64,000 bases of DNA from Pseudomonadota bacterium (GCA_029556915.1 JAKQIT010000146.1:1-64000), one strand, 5' to 3'; counted from the first letter of the stretch, positions 27,803 through 37,435 are shown. Notes: a model not told the origin generated them from the sequence alone. Numbers and translations are program-made.

Positions 27803-30481
27803 TTATAAATCTAAATACACATTTTTAATGTTGCTATCATCTTCACTGGTTTTAGCGTTAAAACCCAAACGCTTCATCAGTTTTAGCATACTGGTGTTAT
27901 TTTTGAGCACTTCACCTTCAATCCGTTTTAGACCTCGGGCACGGGCAATATCCATTAAAGTGGTCATCAGTTTGTAACCTAAACCCGTACCCCGCATGCT
28001 GTCTGCAATCACCAAAGCAAATTCGCAACTTTGTCCATCTGGGTTAATCGCATAGCGCGTAACGCCCAATTCCACTTCTTTATCGTTTTCATTTTGCACT
28101 GCAATGAGCGCCATTTCACGGCTGTAATCAATTTGGGTAAAACGAATGAGCAAGGTTTCACTCAGTGCTTCAACACTTTTCATAAACCGGAAATAGCGTG
28201 CTTCTTCTGATAAGTTTTTTACAAAATCTTGCACCAACCAAACGTCTTCTGGCCGAATGGGGCGAATCGTAACATCCGTGCCATCGGCTAATTGCCAGTT
28301 GCTCACCAAATGCGTGGGATAAGGGTAAATCGCCATGTGCTCATAACGCTCGCTACTTGGGTTCACATCCACCATAATGCGCGCATCGGCTGCCAGCACA
28401 CCATTTTCATCTAAAATCAATGGGTTAATATCCATTTCCATCAACATTGGCAGCTCACAGACCATCTCAGAAACGCGCAACAGCACACTCTCAAGCGCCT
28501 CCATATTCACCGGCGGCATATTGCGGAATTCACCCAACATTTTAGCCACATGCGTCCCATTAATTAAATCTTTCACCAAAAAGCTATTTAACGGTGGCAA
28601 TGCTACGGACCTATCGTGCACAATTTCAACCGTTGTGCCCCCAGCGCCAAAGGTAATAATAGGGCCAAAAACAGCATCGTGCGTGACGCCCACCATCAAC
28701 TCACGGCCATTTTTTTTAACAATCATGGGCTGAATCGAAATACCGTTAATAAAGGCATCTGGGCGTTTACGTGTGACGTTTTCAATAATTTCATGATAAG
28801 CCGAGCGGACTTCTTGCGCATTCACTAGATTAAGCATGACCCCGCCAACATCTGATTTATGGGTAATATCGGGTGAATTAATTTTCATCGCCACCGGAAA
28901 ACCCAATTGCTGCGCAATCAATAATGCCTCATTGGGCGAGCGCGCCACCATGGTATGCGCTACCGGAATGTGAAATGCGGAAAGCAAGGCTTTGGATTCC
29001 ATTTCACCTAAAATTTTGCGTTTTTCCTGCAATGCGCCTTCAATAATCATGCGCGCACTTTCTACATCAGGCTCAAGATGATGCGAAAGTGGCCCGGGCA
29101 TTTGCATTAACAGTTTTTGGTTTTGGTGATACGCCGATAAAAATGAGAATACATCAACCGCAGATTCTGGGTTACGAAAGCTCGGTTTTCTTGCGTAGTT
29201 AAATGCCGCGCGAGATTCATTGACCTGCGCTTCGCCCATCCAAGAAGTGAGCAAAGGTTTTTTATATTGATTGCTCAATTCAATTACTACGTTGGCCACA
29301 TCCAGAGGTTTAGTCATGGCTTGCGGGGTTAATATTGCCAGCACACCATCGACATTGGGGTCTTCTAAACAAGCTTTTACCGCATGCTGGTAACGGTCAG
29401 CTTGTGCATCGCCCACTATATCTACTGGATTGCCATGCGACCAAGTAGCTGGAAGCACTTGGTTTAACGTGGAAATGGTGTTGTCAGATAATGTGGCCAT
29501 TTCTAAGCCTAAATCAATGGCATAATCTGTCGCCATCACGCCTGGCCCGCCGCCATTGGTGACAATCGCCAAGCGCTTACCAGTAGGGTCAAAACCGCAA
29601 GATAACGCCTTTGCAGCAGAGAATAACTGCGTAATGGTTTGCACACGCACCACGCCAGCACGGCGAATTGCCGCATCAAAAGCATCATCCGAGCCCACAA
29701 AAGAAGCCGTATGCGAAATGGCCGCTTTAGAAGCCGCTGGGTGACGCCCAACTTTCACTAAAATCACCGGTTTAACCCGTGCTGCCGCGCGAATGGCACT
29801 CATAAACCCTCGTGCATCATGAATGCCTTCAATGTAAAGCAAAATACTGCGCGTTTTGGTGTCTGAAATTAAATAATCTAAAATTTCACCAAAATCAATA
29901 TCCAAGCTAGCGCCCATCGAAACCACGCTAGAAAAGCCCACATCATTCGCATTTGCCCAATCTAAAATCGCGGTACAAAGCGCGCCCGATTGCGATACAA
30001 AAGCAATGTTGCCAGAAATGGCGTTGCCTTTATTAAAGGTCGCATTTAGGCCAATATCGGGGCGCATCACGCCTAAACAATTGGGCCCAATTAAACGGAT
30101 GCCGTAGCGCCGCGCATTTTCAAGCACTTGCGCTTCTAGGGCTTTTCCAACCGCATCGCCCGCCTCACCAAAACCCGCGCTGATGATAATGGCCGCTTTT
30201 ACGTTATGCTCGCCACACTGCGCAATAATGCCCGGAACGCGTTGCGCGGGCGTCGCAATAACCGCTAAATCAACTGTCTCTGTAATATGTGAAATGGCTG
30301 GGTAAGCTTTACAGCCTTGTACCGTAGCGTGGCTGGGATTAACTGGATAAAGCTTGCCTTTGTAGCCACTTTGCAACATGTTTTGAAAAACAATTTGCCC
30401 TACCGAATCCACGCGATCACTTGCCCCAAACACTGCAACTGATTTGGGGGCAAATAAAGGTTTAAGATGGTGCTGGCTCAT
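27803..30481 (-). CDS. Pat/PatZ-type protein acetyltransferase (NDP-forming acyl-CoA synthetase fold plus GNAT)
   Basis: 892 residues. CoA-binding NDP-forming acyl-CoA synthetase domains occupy about 1-470 (VAVFGASDRVDSVG, IGPNCLGVMRP, SQSGALCTAILDWA), an ATP-grasp part follows at about 485-700, and a GNAT acetyltransferase closes the protein (VTIRPIRPEDVWLV near 745, RGTGLGYKLMTTLM near 840). In enterics this architecture acetylates acetyl-CoA synthetase. His257 in the SHTA motif sits where ADP-forming synthetases carry their phospho-histidine. Upstream of and probably co-transcribed with the HDAC-like gene. Confidence 0.9.
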   Translation of the reverse strand: MSQHHLKPLFAPKSVAVFGASDRVDSVGQIVFQNMLQSGYKGKLYPVNPSHATVQGCKAYPAISHITETVDLAVIATPAQRVPGIIAQCGEHNVKAAIIISAGFGEAGDAVGKALEAQVLENARRYGIRLIGPNCLGVMRPDIGLNATFNKGNAISGNIAFVSQSGALCTAILDWANANDVGFSSVVSMGASLDIDFGEILDYLISDTKTRSILLYIEGIHDARGFMSAIRAAARVKPVILVKVGRHPAASKAAISHTASFVGSDDAFDAAIRRAGVVRVQTITQLFSAAKALSCGFDPTGKRLAIVTNGGGPGVMATDYAIDLGLEMATLSDNTISTLNQVLPATWSHGNPVDIVGDAQADRYQHAVKACLEDPNVDGVLAILTPQAMTKPLDVANVVIELSNQYKKPLLTSWMGEAQVNESRAAFNYARKPSFRNPESAVDVFSFLSAYHQNQKLLMQMPGPLSHHLEPDVESARMIIEGALQEKRKILGEMESKALLSAFHIPVAHTMVARSPNEALLIAQQLGFPVAMKINSPDITHKSDVGGVMLNLVNAQEVRSAYHEIIENVTRKRPDAFINGISIQPMIVKKNGRELMVGVTHDAVFGPIITFGAGGTTVEIVHDRSVALPPLNSFLVKDLINGTHVAKMLGEFRNMPPVNMEALESVLLRVSEMVCELPMLMEMDINPLILDENGVLAADARIMVDVNPSSERYEHMAIYPYPTHLVSNWQLADGTDVTIRPIRPEDVWLVQDFVKNLSEEARYFRFMKSVEALSETLLIRFTQIDYSREMALIAVQNENDKEVELGVTRYAINPDGQSCEFALVIADSMRGTGLGYKLMTTLMDIARARGLKRIEGEVLKNNTSMLKLMKRLGFNAKTSEDDSNIKNVYLDL

Positions 30482-30649
30482 GGGCAGAAAAAATTGAAGT
30501 AAAACGTTATGTTAGCGCATTACCGAGTTGATTTGATGACATAGCGCAACAAACATCGTGGTTTTAATCAAAGTTAAAAAACTGTATTGCGCATAAAATT
30601 TTGCTAAAAATTGAATCTGAAAATAATCAATAATTAGCTGTTAATTTCG

Positions 30650-30718
30650 CCCGAGAGAATTTTATGCCTCTGGAAGCCGCATGGATACTGGCTTACAGAA
30701 GCGGTGAAATGAAGATGC
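30650..30718 (-). repeat. 3'-end hairpin repeat, copy 5 (after the TonB-like gene)
   Basis: Minus-strand sense, about 22 nt after the stop at 30741. Lead GCATCTTCATTTCACCG, stem TTCTGTAAGCC / GGCTTCCAGAGG with loop AGTATCCATGC, tail CATAAAATTCTCTCGGG. Close to the consensus. Confidence 0.9.
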
Positions 30719-30740
30719 GTAAAAAAAGTGTCTTTTTAGC

Positions 30741-31655
30741 TTAAAATTTGGCTTTATAATGCGTGCCATAAAACTCCATCATCAAAAAATTTTCAAGCTC
30801 TGCGTTATCTTCTAAACGTGCAGATTTCACCACCGTGCGGTTTAAGCGTTGCGACTCCCAATTAAAATCGCCTTGATAATGCGTGCGAATTAAACTGATC
30901 ATTTTTTGCACAGCCAGCAAGCGCACATCTTCATCTTGCATGGCTTCAACTTCAAAATATTCGCGCCGCGCATTGCTATAATCGTTCGTCCACCCTTTAA
31001 ATGAAAAAGTGATGCGGCGACTACTTTTGCTGGTGATTTCAAATATGCCATTGGTGCCCACTTTTAAATTATTTTTAATGCGTTCCTCGCGTTTTTGTTC
31101 TTCGCTTGGACCTTGCTCGCGCGCAATCGCCTCTGCATTTTGCTGTGCCGCATCGCCTTCTCCAGCATTGCGTTTGGCTTGTTGCGCTTTGATGTATGAA
31201 GCCATGTCGGTAGGCTCGCTTGCAGATGGCACATTGACTGGCGGCGTTGGCGCTGGCGTGCTTTCAACAACCGGCTTAGTGTCTTCTTCAGGCATGGTAA
31301 ATACTGGCTTTTGTGCGGCGTTTGCTGGTTTAGCCATCACTTTGCGTTTGGGTTTCACTTTTTTTTCGACCTTTTTCACCACTGGTTTTTCAGGCACAAG
31401 TTCAGGCAAAGGTTCGGGGTTGGCTTCTGGCACAATAGGTTTTTCTATCTTGGCTGGGGCAAGGCTGATTTCTAGTGTGGTTGGCGGTGGAGAGGCTTGA
31501 TTAAAAAGCAACATTGGCGCCACAAACACCAAAATGAGCGCATGAATGACCAGTGAAAAAATTACTGCGATTAATGTGTTTCGGCTAATTTGCAGGCGGA
31601 TAGAGGCATCACCGCGTGGTCTTAATATTTGAGTTTGTAAGCGTTGGTTTTGCAT
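30741..31655 (-). CDS. Inner-membrane protein with TonB-like architecture, unknown function
   Basis: 304 residues. A short cytoplasmic arm, one membrane segment (LIAVIFSLVIHALILVFVAPMLLF, near 28-51), a proline-lysine-rich periplasmic spacer (about 55-150: EKPIVPEANPEPLPELVPEK, then KKVEKKVKPKRKV), and a C-terminal folded domain (about 200-304) that I do not recognise as a TonB beta-domain. The N-terminal anchor with SHxxH-like VIHALI and the spacer are TonB-like, but no exbB/exbD lies nearby. It follows hrpA by 6 nt on the same strand. Confidence 0.7.
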   Translation of the reverse strand: MQNQRLQTQILRPRGDASIRLQISRNTLIAVIFSLVIHALILVFVAPMLLFNQASPPPTTLEISLAPAKIEKPIVPEANPEPLPELVPEKPVVKKVEKKVKPKRKVMAKPANAAQKPVFTMPEEDTKPVVESTPAPTPPVNVPSASEPTDMASYIKAQQAKRNAGEGDAAQQNAEAIAREQGPSEEQKREERIKNNLKVGTNGIFEITSKSSRRITFSFKGWTNDYSNARREYFEVEAMQDEDVRLLAVQKMISLIRTHYQGDFNWESQRLNRTVVKSARLEDNAELENFLMMEFYGTHYKAKF

Positions 31656-31661
31656 CGCTAA

Positions 31662-34600
31662 TTAAAAGCGCATGTCTGCCCACGTTTTTTCAAGCCGCTT
31701 AATCGAGACTGGATAAGGTGTGCGCAACTCTTGCGCAAAAAGCGAAACACGTAACTCTTCTATTTGCCATCTAAACGCTTGCAACTCTGGCGGAACATCT
31801 AAATGCGCGCTAAACAGCGCATGGGTTTTAGCCTGCCATTTATCCCAAATTTGCCCCACGCTGGCTGCATTTTTGCCATCACGGTCTGGGTTGGCAGGTT
31901 GTTTTTCAATGCGTAAGCGCAAAGCTTTTAAATAGCGCGGCACGTTCTGCAATTGCTCCCACGGTGTTTGGCTAAAGCAACCTTTATACACCAACAAACC
32001 AATTTGTTGTTCACAATCGCGTTTTAGGCGATTGACCGTAGTAGGCATTTTGGCTTGCTGCGCTATCAGTAATTGATATTCCGTTGCAATCGCTTGGGCT
32101 TGGCGCGCTATCGCTTCTGTCACCGCTGGCAAGCGCGTTATGGCTCTGGCTTTCAGTTTCATAAAATCGGCATTAGTGCGCGGCACATCATCATCGCCAA
32201 TAAAAGCACGGTCGGCAATGGCGCTAATCATATCTTCTCGCAAATCATCGGGCGAAATCACCCCTCGCAACGTAAGCGCATATTGGTTAAAATTCGGCAG
32301 ACTTTTCTCAAGCTGCTTCATTTGTTCTTTTAACTCAAAACGCATTAATCGGCAAACACCCTGCCGCAGATTTACCGCCGCCTCACGCTCAGTATCAAAT
32401 AACTTAACTGAAACGCTCTCAACATCATCTTCAAGCGCTGGGTAACCCACCATTTTTACACCATCACGCTCAAAATTTAAGGTCTCTGGTAAATCGCCAA
32501 AATCCCACTGTTTTAAGCCATTTTTTTCAATATCGGGCGATGTGTTTCTAAAGGTGAGCTGCGCGGCTGAACCTAATTGTTTTTTTAGGGCATTCCAATC
32601 GCGCCCCATGGCAAGTTCGCGCCCAGCATCATCAATCACACTAAAGTTCATTAAATGGTGCGGTGAAACCTCCGCTAAATCCCAGTCTTCTTTGCTAATT
32701 TTCAGGGTGGTTTTGTGTTGAATATAGGCCGCTAGCGTTTCTAATAGCGGCGTGTTGTAACGATGGTCAATATGTTCTAAAAACCCTGTCACGAACTCAG
32801 GCACTGGCACGCATACGCGACGAAAAGTTTTAGGTAACGCTTTAATTAAATAGGTGAGTTTTTCACGCAACATGCCTGGCACCAGCCACTCTGTTTGCAC
32901 CGGGTTGAGTTGGTTGAGCAAAGCGAGTGGAATCGTCGCCGTAACGCCATCTAAAACATGATTAGGTTCAAAACGGTATTTAAGTGCAATATCCACGGTT
33001 TTTCCCTCACCCGCACTGTCGTGCACCCCTCTCCCGCTTGCGGGAGAGGGGCTGGGGGTGAGGGAAACATGGATGGCTGAAAGCATCAATGTTTCAGGAA
33101 ACTGTATTTCAGTAATTGCATCCGCGCCATGACGCATTAAATCATCGCGTGTTAAATAAAGCAGCTTTGGGTTAAGTTTTTCTGCGCCTTCGCGCCATTT
33201 TTCAAAAGTTGCCGCTTGGCAAATATCAGCTGGAATTTTGCTATCGTAGAAGGCAAAAAGCTGATGTTCGTCTATTAACACATCTTGGCGTCTTGCCTTA
33301 TGTTCAAGCTCTTCAACTTCGGCGATTAAGCGCTCATTAGCTGTGAAAAAAGCAGCTTTGGTATCAAACTCACCATTGGCTAATGCTTCACGAATAAAAA
33401 TTTCACGCGACTCTTGCGGGTTAATTGGCCCATAATGCACGCGGCGCTTTGGGATAATCGTTAAACCATAAAGTGAAACACGTTCCCACGCGTTCACCAT
33501 GCCCATGCGCCTATCCCAGCGCGGGTCGGTATATTGGCTATCGGTCAAACCGCGCGCCAGCGGCTCTATCCAATCAGGTTCAATTTTGGCGACACAACGC
33601 GCATATAGCTTTGTCGTGTCAACCAACTCCGCCGCAATCACCCATTTTGGGCGCACTTTTTTGAGCGTTGAGCCCGGTGCAATATGAAAGCGAATGCCTC
33701 GCGCACCTGCATAAGATTCGTTTTCACCATCTTTAAAGCCAATATTGCCCAATAAGCCTGCCAATAAAGCCTTATGAATTTGCTCATAATTAGCCTCTTT
33801 GTCATTGAGCTTAAAATCCATTTCTTGGACTATCTCTAGCAACTGCGCATGGAGCTCTCGCCACTCTTTTAGGCGTAAAAATGACAGAAAATTGGTGTGA
33901 CACTGATTGAGTAAATCTTTATTAGACTTTTTGTTTTTGAGCGCGCTATCAAACCAATTCCAAAGCTTAAGGTAGCTCATAAAATCCGAGCCTAGACTTT
34001 CTAATGTGTTAGATTGGGCAAACTTACTATGCGCATTATCGGCTGCTTCACGCTTATCCATTGGGCGCTCGCGTGGGTCCTGAATACTGAGCACGCTGGC
34101 AATAATGAGTATTTCTTTTAAACATGCTTCCCGTTTAGCTGCCAAAATCATGCGTCCCACTCGAGGGTCTAAAGGCAGTTTAGCGAGCTGCAAGCCAGTT
34201 TCGGTAATTTGGCGTTTGGCATCCACTGCGCCAAGTTCTTGCAATAGCAAATAACCATCGGCTATTAAACGTGAGCTAGGCGCCTCAATAAACGGAAACT
34301 CCGCCACATCGCCCAAGCGCAAGGCTGACATGCGCAAAATGACACTCGCTAATGAGCTGCGTAAAATTTCTGGCTCAGTAAATTCTGGGCGGCCATTAAA
34401 ATCTTGCTCAGAATATAACCTAACGCAAATACCATTTGAAACTCGCCCGCAGCGCCCCGCCCTTTGCTTGGCGGCGGCTTGGCTGATTTTTTCAATCTGC
34501 AATTGCTCAACTTTTGCGCGCGGGCTATAGCGATTCACGCGCGCTAACCCTGCATCTATCACATATTTGATGCCCGGCACGGTGAGTGAGGTTTCTGCCA

Positions 34601-35804
34601 CATTGGTGGCCAACACAATACGACGCGCGCTGTGCGATTTAAAAATCTTTTGCTGGTCTTCAATACTCAAGCGCGCAAACAGCGGCAGCACTTCAATATG
34701 CTTGAGTTTGGCAGAGCGACCTTGATATTTGCGTAAATGGTCGGCCACATCGCGAATTTCGCGCTCGCCAGGCAAAAATACTAAAATATCGCCATCACCC
34801 TGACGCAACAAATCATCGGCCGCATCTAAAATGGCCTCTTCAATCGCTTCTTCTTCGTCATCTTCTTCCAGCCAGCGTGCCTCGGTGCGAGCTTTGCGCT
34901 TTATACCCATTAAATCTTGGCCTAGCAGCTCAATGTCGCCTTCATCATCATCCGCTGTCAGCTCTTTTGCCGTGAAGCCAGCTTTTCCCAGCGGGCGATA
35001 ACGCACTTCTACTGGAAAAGTCCGCCCAGAAACTTCAATGACGGGTGCGCCGTTAAAATGTCGCGAAAAACGGTCGGCATCAATGGTAGCCGAAGTCACA
35101 ATCACCTTTAAATCTGGCCGCTTTGGCAAAAGTTGCTTTAAATAGCCAAGCAAAAAATCAATATTTAAGCTGCGCTCATGCGCCTCATCAATAATAATCG
35201 TGTCGTAAGCGTTTAAAAATTTATCGCCTTGCGTTTCAGCCAACAAAATACCATCCGTCATCAGCTTGACGTAGCTGCTTTCAGAGAGCTTATCGTTAAA
35301 GCGCACTTTGTAACCCACCGCCTCACCTAATGGTGAGTTTAATTCTTGCGCAATGCGGCTAGCCACCGAGCGTGCGGCGATACGTCTTGGCTGCGTGTGC
35401 CCAATTAAACCAGCCACGCCACGGCCTAACTCTAAACAAATTTTGGGTAGCTGCGTGGTCTTACCTGAGCCGGTTTCGCCACACACAATCACCACTTGAT
35501 GTTGTTGTATCGCTGCTGCAATCTCATCTTTTTTGCCGCTAACTGGCAATGCTGGTGGATAAACAGGCTTTGGTAAACGTGTTAACCGCGCACTAAATTT
35601 AGCCTGTGAGGCACGTACTTTTTGCGCGACATCATTGAGCAGTCGCTGCGCTGTTTGGGTTGATTTCTCATCGGTGGTTTTTTGCAGGTCTTGCACATCG
35701 CGCAATTTGCGTCGCAGTGCATGGCGGTCAGTCAACATGCAGTTGGCAAGCGCCTTTAAAAATGAAGATACTTGGCTAGAATGGTGGTTGTGTTGACTTG
35801 TCAT
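31662..35804 (-). CDS. hrpA: ATP-dependent RNA helicase HrpA (DEAH box)
   Basis: 1380 residues, near E. coli HrpA (1300). Motif I CGETGSGKTTQLPKI, motif II DEAHERS, motif III SATID, motif VI QRAGRCGR, followed by HA2/OB and the long HrpA-specific C-terminus. An in-frame insertion of about 21 residues near 914-935, containing LTPSPSPASGRG, is the translation of a palindromic repeat (33004-33064). A second family feature is an acidic insertion in the helicase core (EEDDEEEAIEEAILDAADD). ATG at 35804. Co-directional with the TonB-like gene 6 nt downstream. Confidence 0.95.
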   Translation of the reverse strand: MTSQHNHHSSQVSSFLKALANCMLTDRHALRRKLRDVQDLQKTTDEKSTQTAQRLLNDVAQKVRASQAKFSARLTRLPKPVYPPALPVSGKKDEIAAAIQQHQVVIVCGETGSGKTTQLPKICLELGRGVAGLIGHTQPRRIAARSVASRIAQELNSPLGEAVGYKVRFNDKLSESSYVKLMTDGILLAETQGDKFLNAYDTIIIDEAHERSLNIDFLLGYLKQLLPKRPDLKVIVTSATIDADRFSRHFNGAPVIEVSGRTFPVEVRYRPLGKAGFTAKELTADDDEGDIELLGQDLMGIKRKARTEARWLEEDDEEEAIEEAILDAADDLLRQGDGDILVFLPGEREIRDVADHLRKYQGRSAKLKHIEVLPLFARLSIEDQQKIFKSHSARRIVLATNVAETSLTVPGIKYVIDAGLARVNRYSPRAKVEQLQIEKISQAAAKQRAGRCGRVSNGICVRLYSEQDFNGRPEFTEPEILRSSLASVILRMSALRLGDVAEFPFIEAPSSRLIADGYLLLQELGAVDAKRQITETGLQLAKLPLDPRVGRMILAAKREACLKEILIIASVLSIQDPRERPMDKREAADNAHSKFAQSNTLESLGSDFMSYLKLWNWFDSALKNKKSNKDLLNQCHTNFLSFLRLKEWRELHAQLLEIVQEMDFKLNDKEANYEQIHKALLAGLLGNIGFKDGENESYAGARGIRFHIAPGSTLKKVRPKWVIAAELVDTTKLYARCVAKIEPDWIEPLARGLTDSQYTDPRWDRRMGMVNAWERVSLYGLTIIPKRRVHYGPINPQESREIFIREALANGEFDTKAAFFTANERLIAEVEELEHKARRQDVLIDEHQLFAFYDSKIPADICQAATFEKWREGAEKLNPKLLYLTRDDLMRHGADAITEIQFPETLMLSAIHVSLTPSPSPASGRGVHDSAGEGKTVDIALKYRFEPNHVLDGVTATIPLALLNQLNPVQTEWLVPGMLREKLTYLIKALPKTFRRVCVPVPEFVTGFLEHIDHRYNTPLLETLAAYIQHKTTLKISKEDWDLAEVSPHHLMNFSVIDDAGRELAMGRDWNALKKQLGSAAQLTFRNTSPDIEKNGLKQWDFGDLPETLNFERDGVKMVGYPALEDDVESVSVKLFDTEREAAVNLRQGVCRLMRFELKEQMKQLEKSLPNFNQYALTLRGVISPDDLREDMISAIADRAFIGDDDVPRTNADFMKLKARAITRLPAVTEAIARQAQAIATEYQLLIAQQAKMPTTVNRLKRDCEQQIGLLVYKGCFSQTPWEQLQNVPRYLKALRLRIEKQPANPDRDGKNAASVGQIWDKWQAKTHALFSAHLDVPPELQAFRWQIEELRVSLFAQELRTPYPVSIKRLEKTWADMRF
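33004..33064 (-). repeat. Palindromic repeat inserted in frame within hrpA
   Basis: CCCTCACCC at the left and GGGGGTGAGGG at the right flank a perfect inner hairpin CCCTCTCCCGC-TTGC-GGGAGAGGG plus a short GCAC/GTGC stem. On the minus strand it reads as LTPSPSPASGRG..., the well-known translation of GC-rich REP-like repeats that are usually intergenic in proteobacteria. No stop codon or frameshift results. Confidence 0.85.
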
Positions 35805-35894
35805 ACGTGGCGCATTTTATCATGCTATGTGACACAATATAGGCTATTCTCAGCGGCAAATATATGCAAAATAACAACAGTACACCGCGTTATT

Positions 35895-35923
35895 GTGACA
35901 ATTTAAGTACATTTAGCTATAAT
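35895..35923 (+). promoter_or_regulatory. Sigma-70 promoter of the GAF gene
   Basis: GTGACA (35895-35900, 5 of 6), 17-nt spacer, TATAAT (35918-35923, 6 of 6), about 53 nt before the ATG at 35977. Confidence 0.75.
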
Positions 35924-35976
35924 GCCTACCAGCGTACTACGCATAAGCCCCATTGTTGCAACCTTTAGGACAACAG

Positions 35977-36522
35977 ATGATGATAACAGTGCCAACACCA
36001 ATAAATGAAAAAGCACGCCTTGAAAAACTGCACCAGCTCATGGTGCTAGACACGCCACCAGAAGCTATTTTTGACGAAATTGTAAAGTTAGTGAGCCAAG
36101 TCTGCGCAGCACCCATCGCGCTCATTAGCTTAGTAGATGCAAATAGACAGTGGTTTAAAGCCAATGTAGGTTTGGAAAGCGTAAAGGAAACGCACCGTGA
36201 CTTGGCATTTTCAACCATTGCCAACTTAGATAATCAGATGATTGAAGTGTCTGATGCCAGCTTAGACGCACGATTTTCTGATAGCCCCTTTGTCACAGCC
36301 TATCCGCATATTCGCTTTTATGCTGGTGTGCCGCTCAAAATGCCAAGTGGTGAAAATATTGGCAGTATCTGCATTATTGGGCAAGAACCCAAAACGCTCA
36401 CGCTCTACCAAAAAGGCATTTTACTTGGCCTAGCTAATATCGTTGTACAAGCCTTGATTCATCGTGCTGCGCTTTTAGAGTTCAACAATATGAACGACAG
36501 CAGCGTATTAAAAAAAGTTTAG
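35977..36522 (+). CDS. Stand-alone GAF-domain protein
   Basis: 181 residues from the ATG at 35977 (AGGA about 9 nt upstream). The whole protein is one GAF domain of the type found at the N-terminus of many sensor kinases and cyclases: EKARLEKLHQLMVLDTPPEAIFDEIVKLVSQVCAAPIALISLVDANRQWFKA, then F-YAGVPL and GSICIIGQEP. No output domain follows. The ligand is unknown; it may act as a soluble sensor or partner of one of the local signalling proteins. Divergent from hrpA. Confidence 0.85.
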   Translation: MMITVPTPINEKARLEKLHQLMVLDTPPEAIFDEIVKLVSQVCAAPIALISLVDANRQWFKANVGLESVKETHRDLAFSTIANLDNQMIEVSDASLDARFSDSPFVTAYPHIRFYAGVPLKMPSGENIGSICIIGQEPKTLTLYQKGILLGLANIVVQALIHRAALLEFNNMNDSSVLKKV

Positions 36523-36535
36523 CGCAAAACAAGCT

Positions 36536-37426
36536 TTAATCGTTTCTCACCCGCAAAAAGCTAGCAAATTTTGGCTTGCCATTTTTTGTAACTTCACGGT
36601 AAGTATAAGTCACCACACTGCCAATTTTGGGCGGGTTTTGGCGCTCGGCGTCACTTAAACCAGTGCCTAACTTAAACTGCACCCCTTCTGGCGTTTGCAC
36701 CACCAGCGCACCAAGCTTGCCTTGATATTTTCCGCGCCCTGCGGTGTGCGCAATCACGGTTGCCTCAGCATCTAACAACAGTTTTAGTTTGAGTAGCGCA
36801 TCATTGCGCCCCGTTACATAAAGTGCATCTGCACGATGCAACATCAAACCCTCGCCACCTGCCGCTACAATTTGCTTTAGCTTTAGGTTGAGCTCCGCTT
36901 CATTTTTTAGCCGAAACTGCTTTACCGCTTTTAAATGCGCTAAATGAGCTTCTTCTACAATTTCTTCAATGTGTTTTGCGCGTGCTTCAAATGTGCCAGC
37001 GTCACCCGGCAACTCAAACACGTTATAACTAATATTTTTCCATTCTGCCTCTACAGGCACCTCTTTACGCACCGCAGCAGAAAGCGCATCAAATTGCCTG
37101 CGCGCTAGCCACAATTCACCATCCAGCGCTGTGGCAGGCAATGGTTTGGTAAACCAAAATGGCGCGTTAATCACATTACCAGCGCGCGTGCGCAACACTT
37201 TGCCATCCCAAATCGCGCGCACGCCATCTAATTTTTCACTCACTAAATATTGCTTAACATCCACACCGCGCTGGTAAATGTGTGCAAGTAAAATGTCGGG
37301 CGATTTCTGCGCAGTTTTAGCAACTTCATCCGCAAGAGTATTGGGTGAAAAATGCGCGCAAACAAGCAGCCAAATCCACACGAAAAATTGTGAAAATTGA
37401 ATATGCATTTTATTACACTGTAGCAT
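36536..37426 (-). CDS. Exported ATP-dependent DNA ligase (Lig E-like)
   Basis: 296 residues. Signal peptide (hydrophobic FFVWIWLLVCAHFSPNTLA) then a minimal ligase: adenylation Lys65 in SEKLDGVRA (motif I), LDGELW (motif III), and GGEGLMLHRADALY (motif IV), followed by KLKLLLDAEATVI (motif V) and a short OB domain. Such periplasmic ligases occur in Gram-negative bacteria with DNA uptake systems. Two ATG starts (37426 and 37408) both allow a signal peptide; neither has a strong ribosome site. Convergent with the GAF gene, 13 nt apart. Confidence 0.87.
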   Translation of the reverse strand: MLQCNKMHIQFSQFFVWIWLLVCAHFSPNTLADEVAKTAQKSPDILLAHIYQRGVDVKQYLVSEKLDGVRAIWDGKVLRTRAGNVINAPFWFTKPLPATALDGELWLARRQFDALSAAVRKEVPVEAEWKNISYNVFELPGDAGTFEARAKHIEEIVEEAHLAHLKAVKQFRLKNEAELNLKLKQIVAAGGEGLMLHRADALYVTGRNDALLKLKLLLDAEATVIAHTAGRGKYQGKLGALVVQTPEGVQFKLGTGLSDAERQNPPKIGSVVTYTYREVTKNGKPKFASFLRVRND

Positions 37427-37435
37427 TAAAAAACG

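Noticed and set aside
31009-31500. Plus-strand open frame of 163 codons
   Set aside because: Antisense shadow of the TonB-like gene; the hydrophobic Gly/Ser/Thr composition reflects the complement of the Pro/Lys-rich spacer.
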